Assembly: GCA_051294375.1 (NCBI GenBank)
Contig: CM119266.1
Span: 1,493,554 to 1,557,553 of the forward strand
From: Paraspadella gotoi
Taxonomy: Eukaryota > Chaetognatha
DNA: 64,000 nucleotides
Direction of reading: 5' to 3'
The position numbers were made by a program, and so were the translations under genes. The notes under the pieces are model-generated. The model worked only from the letters and a program-made list of their open reading frames with translations, searched no databases and had not been told where the DNA came from. Below are positions 54,801-64,000 of the stretch, piece by piece (within the stretch, counting starts at the first letter, position 1; each line of letters starts with the position of its first letter).

Positions 54801-56064
54801 ATGATTAAAAATAAAATAAAGAAATTATTTGCGCCGTATCTTGATTCTCGTTGGCTTTACTCCGTCACTCCTTTAGACAATGGATTGGGTAAGTTATTTT
54901 TAGACAATGGATTGGGTAGGTTGTTGCTAACATTAATTAAATTAGTTTTGCGTTTTACTCTGGGATTTAAATATCTTTTTTTATGTTTTTTTCTAAGCAC
55001 TGCTATTCGTTCCGTTTCTCTTTCTCTATTTTAGTATTACCTCTCCTTTAATTATCGATTTTAAGTATAACCATTACCAATGCTTTTTCAGCCCGGACTC
55101 CCCGATGGATGATGCTTGGCGCGATACGGATTCAACGTCGATTGCAACAAATCGCCAAAGAATTGCATAAACGTAAGATCTCTACATTCGCAAGGAAAGA
55201 AATGGTGCAGTTGGGATTTCGAGACGCCTGGATACAAATACGTCTCCATTGATGACTGTTGGAGAGCATGGACAACCAAATTACTCGGTTTTATTTATTG
55301 ATAAATAACTGGTTAATAACTTTCACATTAATACTTGAAGGGAGTGGTCCTTTTATTGAATGAAACAGTTTATAGACACATTATACGTCTTATAGATCTG
55401 AAAGTCAGGTGCTTAGTAAGTTCGTATGTTTTCGATGTTTTGATTGAAACTTTCAGTGTTCTTGTAGTTGTAGCCAACATAGTCATCCAAAGTCATCGCA
55501 AGATACTCATTTATTGAATCATTAATATAATATATATAATATATATATTAGTGAATCAATTCTTAAGTTGGCGTCGTCCAATCATTTTTTATTTTTTATT
55601 CTGTTTTTTTTTTTTTTAATTATTCCCCAAGAAAACAATAGCTGTCAACAATTGTAATTTCAAAATAATTTTTAGTCTGTCAAATTTTCACCAAAAAATA
55701 TTTGTCATTCTGAGACAATCTGTTGCTTTCGGACTGGATCGTCCCTAATACCAATCATCAATCAATTGAACAGAAACGCGACCCCAAAACGGATCAGTGC
55801 TTGGCAACTCTACTCGTTTTCCCCGCGGATGAAATACATTGGCGACGAACTCACAGATTGGGACTCAAGGTTCGGGAATTTACAGTGACATCGGACTTAC
55901 ACTTGCGGAACTACCGGGCACTGAAGGATGTGCGCGTGAAGGGAAAAAAGGGAAAAACTGTTAGAAATAATAAATAAACTAATAAGTATATATGATAATA
56001 AAATTTTATTAAAGAATGATTGAATCAATCAATAAATAAATAATTTTAATTCTTATTTCTTTTC

Positions 56065-56102
<38 letters not shown>

Positions 56103-58192
56103 GTCATTTCTCCCTCGATGCTTCACTTTGCCAATGGGGCGTGGACATGCTCAAACTTGACGGATGCTACGAGGACATAAACTCATGAACGTGACTTAAC
56201 CCGGCGATGGCAAAAGGCGCTCAACTCCACGCACAGACCCATCCTTACCTTGCAGGTCGGTCTGTCATTGACACAGCATGATAAAGTAAAAAAAAAGTAT
56301 TAAAAATATATAAAAAATATGATTATAATAGATTTTAAAAAATAAAAATAAATAGGAATTTATTAAAACGACAATATGCAAATAGATGAGGACTCCATCT
56401 CATTTGTAATATCCCCAAATGAATTTGCTCTAAAAATTTGAAAGTGCTTGAAATGTTTTTGTCGAACACGATTACGCGTCGTTTTTACGTAGATTATCAA
56501 ATAACTATAAAATATTAAACTTGTACGCAAATCTAAATTTTAATCACATTCTTATCAGTATTGTAACGATAAGATATCACAGTGACACATGAGAGTTATA
56601 ACATAAGCGAAACAGGCCAGACTAAACTATCGAAATGTGACTTACATATGATAACTTGTTATTCAGTTGGCAGCGTACATCGTCGGCAATAAACGGCTTC
56701 CTAACTACAAACTCATTTCTCAAACCTGCAACACTTGAGAATTACGACGACTGGAACTCGTGGTCTTCCATCAAAGGCATCATCCTTTGGTCAGAGTTGA
56801 AACTGATGAGTGACGTCAATGAGAATTAGAGGGGAAAAGCTTAATAGAGAAATTTGGATGCAATGAGATTAGATGCATGGAGTCGAATAGATTATCTGCA
56901 ATGAATTATCAGCATGAGATTTATCTGCAATTTCCTTGGATGCAACTTGTTTGCAATAATATTTTTTGCGTTAAATTTGATGTGATTATATGCAAGAAAG
57001 ATTTGTAAGCATTACATTTGGATGCCATGAGGTAAGGATGTAACTGTATCAAGATGAACGTTGCAAATGGTTGCCTCGTCATTTCGATCAGATCCCAGGC
57101 CGGATCGATGACTACGAGCATTTTGTTCGTTGAGTTCTACATCCTTTAATAAATTTAAAAAATATCCTTAAGTTTTCTCGACCAGGTATCGAAGCACTGG
57201 CCCGAAATCAGCCTTTCACGGACCCGGTCACTTCTCCGACGCTGACATGTTGATCATCGGCGATCATGGTCTCACTACCGACGAGTCAAGGACTCAGTTC
57301 GGCATGTGGAGCATGTGGTAAGCTTAGCTATTAACTTACCTTTGGGATTTATTGATCATAGCTTGTTTCTACACTCGTGTCTTTTTCAATTAATGTCTAA
57401 TGTCCAATAAGTTTGTCTGTAATTGCTGTCCCGTTTGCAATATCTCAACGCTTCCGTCATCCGCCATCACAGGTCCGCCCCTCTCATCATCAGCGACGAC
57501 ATGGAGCATTTGGAAAGATGGGAAATCGCCTTGCTGCAGAACAAGAACGGATCGACATCAATCAGGACGAATTAGGTACAAGCAGATCTTGTTGTTGCTT
57601 GGCAAATTAATTAAGAAAAACTTTCAAAGAATCGATTTAAAATCAAAGTCACTTATCTATTGACAATAATAATTTTCAAGCTTTTTTTATCCTCAGGCGA
57701 AATGGCTTCCGTTGTGAAGTCCGATGCAACCGGTCAAATTTGGCACAAAAATTGAAGGATGATGTCAGCGGTGGCCATCCTCTACCTAGGAGAGGGGAAG
57801 AATCAAGTCCTTAACGAACTCTGACAAGTTAGGAGTGAAGGGACAGGTGAATAAATCAAGAAAATCATCAATCGGTTTCCATCAATCATTAAGATTTATT
57901 GATCAATTGTAGAAGACGAAAATAATAATATAAATAATAATAATAACAATCATCAAATCTCTCAAAAGTAAAATGTTTCTTGACGCCATAAATCGATAAA
58001 GCAATTGAATGAATGAACGAATGAATAATCATCCTCCAATCAATCATCAATCAATCAGTCTTTCAATCAATCTCAATTCCTATTTTCAGCAATACACTAC
58101 TCGGTTCCGAAGTCTCACCGGTCGATCCTCGGAGTCTCGGCCTTTCGGATTCTCTGGCCGTCGAAGTCAACATCCACGGATTCAACTCTTGA
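54801..58192 (+). CDS. GH27 alpha-galactosidase / alpha-N-acetylgalactosaminidase-type gene
   Basis: The family hydrolyses terminal alpha-galactosyl or alpha-GalNAc residues in lysosomes. Order of recognised exons: 54801-54888 (LDNGL), 55092-about 55286 (ARTP, FNVDCNKSPKNCI, GYKYVSIDDCW), about 55784-55921 (RFPRGMKYIG, GIYSDIG), 56104-56255 (WGVDMLKLDGCYED, nucleophile Asp; RPI), about 56667-56830 (LPNYKLIS, NYDDWNSW), 57186-57317 (GPGHFSDADML, acid/base Asp; MWSMW), 57473-57575 (SAPLIISDDM, INQDELG), 57697-57846 and 58090-58192. Phases agree at LDNGL-A, MW-SAPL and LG-E. At least five one-base frame breaks occur, in exons 2, 3, 4, 5, 7 and 8. No signal peptide was found. All catalytic and substrate-binding motifs survive, so I favour a real gene with sequencing errors over an old pseudogene. 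Confidence 0.82.
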
Positions 58193-58349
58193 GATTCTGC
58201 AAACCGGAAGGAGAATAATCATTACATCCGGCGGAGAGAGGAGGCGACGTCGCTGTGAAGACGGACTGCGGCAGAGTAGTTTCAGTGGTCACTGCGAGGA
58301 ATATGACTCTCGCGTGGAAAGATTGTTTTGTTTTTGGAAAAACTTGGTG

Positions 58350-58807
58350 AATAGAGTAAGATCTAAAATAGTATTTAAAATGATGAAATTGCGAAAATTG
58401 AAGAATATATATATTTTTTTTTTTTTTTTTTACAAATTAATGTTCACTGATGGTAGTTGTTATATTGACATTTGAATTTGCATGTAACTCACTACGCTCT
58501 ATGATGACAGTGTGTGTAGGATACATTTCTTGTAAATATATTTGTGTGTTTTCCTCTCGCGACGCAGAGAATGTCATTTTGTAAATATTGGTCAGCCCTT
58601 AATGTTTTGCAACATCCTCCTTTAATAAAAACGATATTTTTGAGAGAATAGACATTCGAGTTGAAGAGATACCCCGTGAGCCAGAAACGGATGGCACAAA
58701 CTAAAAATTTAATACACCGAAACTACTCAAGGAAAGTTAACATAATTTATGTCATTTGATAGAAGAGTCCCTTGACGTTTTTAAAATGTACCACATTTAT
58801 GCAAAAT
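58350..58807. repeat. Direct repeat of about 455 bp, copy 1
   Basis: Starts GAATAGAGTAAGATCTAAAA. It is repeated directly at 58808-59254 with scattered one-base indels. It is AT-rich, with a T-run near 58410-58430. No gene is recognised. With the same error style as the other duplicates, it may be another unmerged overlap rather than a true tandem repeat. Confidence 0.8.
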
Positions 58808-59254
58808 GAATAGAGTAGATCTAAAATAGTATTTAGAAATGATGAAAAATTGCGAAAATTGAAGAATATATATATTTTTTTTTTACAAATTAAGTTCACT
58901 GATGGTATTGTTGTTCATAATTGACATTTGAATTTTTGCATGTAACTTTCACTACGCTCAATGATGACACTGTTGTGGATACATTTTCTTGTAATATATT
59001 TGTGTGTTTCCTCTCGCGACGCGAGATGTCATTTTGTAATATTGGTCGCCCATTAATGTTTTGCGACATGCCTCCTTTAATAAAAACGATATTTTTGAGA
59101 GATAGACATTCGATTTGAAGAAGATACCCGTAGCCAGAACGGATGGCACAAACTAAAAATTTAATACACCGAAAACTACTCAAGAAAGTTAACATATTAT
59201 ATGCATTTGATAGAGAGTCTTGACGTTTTTAAAATGTACCACATTATGCAAAGT
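58808..59254. repeat. Direct repeat of about 455 bp, copy 2
   Basis: Second copy, abutting copy 1 without a gap. It continues into unique AT-rich sequence to 59531. A 78-codon frame at 59201-59437 overlaps its right end and has no family match. Confidence 0.8.
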
Positions 59255-59531
59255 GACTTAGTGTATGCTCTAATGTCCTCCTTTCTAGGAGAAAAAAAAT
59301 TGATTCCTAACATTCCAAAATTTTCCGAAATCTGCTGCATATCTGCTTCAACATCGAATTCAGCGCAGTTAATGATGTGGGTTTTTAATATAATTAATTA
59401 TATTTTACCCCCATTACAAAAAGATCAAGGTAAATGATGTCTAGGATTCATGAGAAAGGAAAGGTAAGTTGTTTGTGATGATTGTGTTGTTGATTGCATT
59501 TGTTTGTTCATCATCTTTGTGTCGATCCTCC

Positions 59532-59556
59532 NNNNNNNNNNNNNNNNNNNNNNNNN
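59532..59556. other. Assembly gap, 25 N
   Basis: The third gap of exactly 25 N, followed by a chimeric join. Confidence 0.98.
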
Positions 59557-59650
59557 TCTTTTTTCCGCTTTCACTTCCAAAAATTGATAACCAAGTCAAA
59601 TGATCTTCAACCTTCGCTTTAACCTTACCTTTTCCCCTCTCGCGATAACC
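59557..59650. repeat. Fragment of the 43.95 kb region, chimeric join
   Basis: About 94 bases repeat 43951-44046 (from an SLC6 intron) almost exactly. They run at about 59650-59670 into a copy of oxygenase gene A exon 2. The two parts lie 9 kb apart elsewhere in the window. Confidence 0.85.
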
Positions 59651-59669
59651 TAAAAGAGAGAGATCTCGC

Positions 59670-61078
59670 CCACGACTTTGTCCATCACTTATCCACAGTC
59701 GGGTTCATCTACCTCCAGCACCATGGCGTCGCTCAGAATCTCATCGATGAAGCTCGACGAGCAGCTTGGAGAATTTTTCGACAAAGATTTGGAATTTAAG
59801 GTGACAAGTGTTGTTGCAGGAGTAATCAAAAATATTGTTAAAACTGGCTCAATAATATTTCTATTACGTAGTTTATTCCTTTTTAGTGAAATTAATTTGG
59901 CTTTATTTGGTTTTTAAGAATATTAAATATCTGAGTAAATTTGTGAATTTGACATTCTTTTGTAAGATAGAAAACATAAATATATTTTTTCAATATGGAT
60001 AGGATAAGATAAGATTTATTATTAACTAATTATTTAATAATTTACTTATGTTGTCATAATTTTTCTCAAGATGGCCTCGGAAATGACCGACCACCAAAAT
60101 CCGTGGGGCTTCAAACCTCGTGAATCTCAAAAATTTAAATCCAGAGGCAAAAGTTAAGGACGCCTTCGAGTCGGTGAAGCGTCCTCTCTCTCTCTCTGCT
60201 CTCTCTCTCTCTCTCTTCTCTCTCTCTCGTCTCTCTCTCTCTCTCTCTCTTCATCCCTTCTTCCCCCCTCCTCCCCAGCCCCCCAGCTCATGTTCGACGC
60301 CCCACTCTCCCACCTCCAACACCTGGCCGACTCCCCAACTGGCCGCGACGACGCCGACGTTGATCGAATCCCTCGGCGGCCGCTCTCTCGACGCCTCTTG
60401 AATATGTTGGCGTCGGTCTTCAGCTCCGAGACTCGGAGCACTTTGCCAAAACCCATTCGTTCCTTCTCGGGCGGATCGGCCGTCATCCCTCACAGCCTTG
60501 CGAATCAATCACTACCGCTGCTCGGGTCATACGGGCTGAAGGAAGGGCAGGCCCAGTGTTCGGAGCACTGCGACTGGGGAACGATCACCGCTGCTGCTGC
60601 AGGCGAGTGGGGAGGGGACGGAATTCTGATGCTGCGACCTGCGGCCGAGCTGAGGAAAGAGGCAGAATGAGCATGAAAGGCGGCTCAGTTTTGGTGTTGC
60701 TGTTGTTTTTATCCGTCTATTTCTCACTCGCTTTCCTACCTGCCTGCTTCTTTCTGATCTCTCTCCACCTGATTCTCACACCAACCTTTCCTGAACCGCC
60801 TGTTTCTAATCTCAGGACGACGTGTCAGGCCTCGAGGTGCAGGCGGCGCGAGGAGGAGAATTCGTGGAGGCGACGCCTGTCGAAGGAACCATTTTGGTCA
60901 GGATTGGGTTTTTTAGTTAATTCTATATTCATTAGTTATTAATAATATATTTGAATTAAAGACGAAGTATTTTTACATCAACGATTTTATTTTTAATGGT
61001 ACAGACAAGTTTCGGCTTACATCAGCCTTCATCAGTGCTATGACAATGACTTTGGGGGGAGAGAGAGAGAGAGAGAGA

Positions 61079-61119
<41 letters not shown>

Positions 61120-61205
61120 AGAGAGAGAGGAGAGAGAGGAAAAAAAAAAATGGCAACAAAGATGAGTGACAGGACAGTGGTGAAATGTGAGGACAGGTTA
61201 AGTTG

Positions 61206-61247
<42 letters not shown>

Positions 61248-61879
61248 TGAGGGAAAAGAAATTAAATTTTTTGTGAGTGAGAGAGAGAGAAAAAGAGAGA
61301 AAGAGAGAGAGAGACAGAGAAGCAGAGAAGCTAAACAAACTAAAATATTTAAATTAAGTCAGATTAAAATAAAATGAATAAGAAGTGAAATTTAGATGAA
61401 TGGAATAAAGATGTTGAGGGATAGGTAAGTGAAAGAGTAAGTTAAAAAAGAAGAAAGAAAAAGCACAAAATGAGCTGCCCTCCCCCGGGTCAACAATGGG
61501 GATGCTGACGATGTAGTCGGGTCATTGGTTTGTCATAGGCTGAGAGACTATTGTGGTGGAGTGCGACATGGACGGGTCCAGTAGAGACCCAGGCGGAAAG
61601 AGGCCAAGTGCAACTCGAACTTTAAAGAATTAAAAAGAATCGACAAAACTAAAATTCATCGTTTTTAAGATCATTGTTTTTAGGTCATAATTTTTCCCTA
61701 CCGTAAAGAAACGAACTTTTTTTCTCTCTTCTTTTTCCCATAATCCTCCCGAACGATTAAACTCCAGGAACGCCAATAAAAACGGGAGATAAAACGACAT
61801 AAACAAATAAAAACTGACATGAAAACCAAGAAGATTCGTGTATTTTTAAATTGAACGATGACAATTAACTCGGTCATAA

Positions 61880-61931
<52 letters not shown>

Positions 61932-64000
61932 GAGAGAGAGAGAAGAGAGAGAGAGAGGCGCGCGAAAAATTCACGCGACGAATCTTACGCCAATTATTTT
62001 ACTACTCTATAACTTTATTTTATCAATTAATCTTCATTTCCCCATCACTTTCTCTTTTCCTCTCTCCATCACAATCACAGGTCAACATCGGGCTGATGCT
62101 GGAGAACTGGAGGCAATGGCCGCCTTCGCGCCACCAAGCACCGCGTCGTCAAACCGTTGGAGCGCGAGCGAATCTCGATCGTCTTCTTCGCGATGCCCGA
62201 CTCTGACGTGGGCGTGGAGCCGTTGGAAGAGCTCGTCGACGAAGGGATCGAATCGTTGTACAGGAAGACGACTTGCAAGGAGTTTGTCGACCGACATGCT
62301 CCAGCAAAACGCATTGAAAAAGAGGAGGGATTGTTAATGACTATTTTATTTTTTTAACACAAACTATTTTTTGTATGACCGTTTTAAAAGAAAATAAATT
62401 TAAAAACAAAATTTTAGCCCCGCATATTTTTTTTTTTAAATCAGTAATTTTTATTTTATTTATTTTGGAGTGCAGAGCTGATAAGTGATCTCCGCTGAAA
62501 CTTCAGGGGGCGGATTAACTTATCGTTTAAGAAAGCAGAATTGTGGAAAGATTTAAACAAAAATGAAGTAAGCTTATTGAAACACTTTAAAAATACTTGA
62601 GATTATTTTTTCACGCAGTTATCATCTGTCCCTTTCTTTTCACAGAGACTCGCCGTCCATCCCCCGTCCTAGACTTATCTTCTCCAGACTTTGTCCAGCT
62701 GAGTCGCGACTTTGTCCATCACCTTTCCAACGTCGGGTTTATCTACCTGCAGCATCACGGGCGTCGCTCAGAATCTCATCGATGAAACACGCGAAGCTGC
62801 AAAGGAGTTTTCGCAAAGATTATGATTTTAAGAAATTATTTATAAAATGCTCTCATTTTATCATGATAATAACCATCACTTGTCCGAGGACGGGGGCAAT
62901 ATTGCTTATTTATTTAATGGACTGATATTTTTTGTACAGGTTGTCCCATTGCATATTAACATATTGCATATGCATAATAACTTTTACAATATTTATTTAA
63001 TGAATTTCAAAATTTGCAACATTTTTTTTAACAGATGATTTCAAAGATGACGGATAAAACTGTTCCATGGGGTTTCAGGCCATTTTGAGACTGAGAGGCT
63101 GGATCCTGAGGCCAAGATCATGGATGCCAAAGAAGTGGTAACTGTAGATGTTCTTATCCGTCTATTTTCTTATACTTTTTTCGAGTTGCACTTATTTTCC
63201 AGCTTCTATTTTTTTTTCCAGATCATGGTTCAACGCACACGATCCTTCCTCAAACAACTGGCCAACACCTCGACTCGGGGAAACTACGACGTCGCTGATC
63301 GATGGAATTGGGCGAACTTACCCGACGCTTATTAAAATGCTGGGACGTCGGGTTGGACCTCAAAGACAGTGACGTATTTCTGAACGCTCACTCGTTTCTA
63401 GAGAGGACCCGATGGACCGAAGTCCCAAACTTCTCTCCGCTTCAATCATTACCCTTTTTTGGAGAGAGCGAAATGAAAGATGGTCAAGTCAATTGTTCCG
63501 AACATTTCGATTGGGGACAGTGACTCTCTTGATGCAGGTACGAGTATAGAATAGTTTTTTACGTTCAATTAATTGATTGGTTCATTGATCGATTCATTGA
63601 ATTAAGGACGATTGTCTAGTTAACTTTGATTGATTCATTAAATTAGGACGACGTCTCGGGTTTGGAAGCACAAACGTCGCGCGATGGCGAATACGTGGAG
63701 GCGCTCGATCGAAGGAACAATCTTGGTTCGAGAACGCTTTGAAGGACACTATAATTATAATTAAATATACTTTACCTTCCATTTTCATATTTTCTTTTCA
63801 TATTCATATTAAACATACGCTTCTTTCTTTCTTCTTACATTTATAAGTTATAACTTTTTTTGTGTTTATTTGTTCTATATTCTTAGTCTGATTAACTGCT
63901 AGAAGGAATTGTTATTTTATGATTATTTAATGATTATGATTTGAGAAACGAAATTGTTAATTGATAACAACGATTTTTTCACAATAAAATTCGGACATGT
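59670..64000 (+). repeat. Error-rich second copy of oxygenase genes A and B
   Basis: This follows 34990-39310 base for base apart from frequent one-base indels, and runs off the window end in gene B intron 5. Recognisable are gene A exons 2-6 (from 59670, 60072, about 60288, 60818 and 62082) and gene B exons 1-5 (62562, 62647, 63036, about 63224 and 63647). Most exons have lost the frame; for example exon 4 of the A copy breaks several times. The originals at 34.8-39.7 kb are clean. It is either an unpolished duplicate contig end or a second haplotype, not evidence for extra functional genes. Confidence 0.88.
61004..61035 (-). ncRNA. Candidate minimal hammerhead ribozyme core
   Basis: Minus strand: CTGATGA (61035-61029), stem II GGCT/AGCC (61027-61024 with 61017-61014) around GATGTA, GAAAC (61013-61009), TT, then cleavage triplet GTC (61006-61004). 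The GAAAC-NN-GTC layout with a one-pair stem III is that of the minimal hammerheads reported in Penelope-like and related retroelements. Stem I is weak by eye (two or three pairs). Its partner at 36334-36361 lacks one A of the core. Confidence 0.4.

Noticed and set aside
58896-59195. 99-codon minus-strand frame
   Set aside because: It lies in the duplicated AT-rich segment, the frame is not kept between the two copies, and there is no family match.

Overview
The window is metazoan nuclear DNA. The evidence is spliced genes with GT...AG introns, animal gene families (Rab GTPase, Kazal inhibitor, GPI-anchored Ly6/quiver protein, SLC6 transporter, GH27 galactosidase), an initiator tRNA-Met, and very many (CT)n/(GA)n microsatellites. 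An invertebrate is most likely. The sequence alone does not settle the group: dense dinucleotide repeats would suit a crustacean, while GC-AG and possible GA/GG donor introns also occur in larvaceans.

Layout. 1-2966 is an error-rich second copy of 4464-7433. 3481-5877 holds the GTPase exons of a Rab-family gene; upstream exons are missing or lie in gaps. 9277-13021 is a complete six-exon secreted protein with two Kazal-like domains. 13.0-28.2 kb is gene-poor: microsatellites, pyrimidine minisatellites and a dispersed repeat family (called RPT-A here). 28275-31005 is a complete five-exon Ly6/quiver-type gene ending in a GPI-signal exon. Its second intron holds a separate 96-codon gene for a secreted protein built of 12-residue repeats. 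34794-42120 is a tight tandem cluster of three 2-oxoglutarate/Fe(II) oxygenase genes with the same six-exon plan and a 5-nt first coding exon. 42515-53276 (minus strand) is a strongly diverged SLC6-type transporter whose middle is present twice, with an initiator tRNA-Met antisense in one intron. 54801-58192 is a GH27 alpha-galactosidase/alpha-N-acetylgalactosaminidase-type gene with several frame breaks. 59557-64000 is a second, error-rich copy of the first two oxygenase genes.

Assembly quality dominates interpretation. Three gaps of exactly 25 N each adjoin kilobase-scale near-identical copies that differ mainly by single-base indels. This is the pattern of unpolished long-read sequence at contig ends that overlap but were not merged. 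Where both copies of an SLC6 exon can be compared, one copy often keeps the frame and the other does not. I therefore read most frameshifts in the SLC6 and GH27 genes as sequencing error rather than gene death, though I cannot prove it here.

The genes do not form one pathway. The features most worth following are the nested repeat-protein gene and the seven-fold 3' splice-site array inside the Ly6 gene, the compact oxygenase cluster with its micro-exon start and unusual donors, the SLC6 protein that has lost conserved ion and gate residues, and a possible minimal hammerhead ribozyme.
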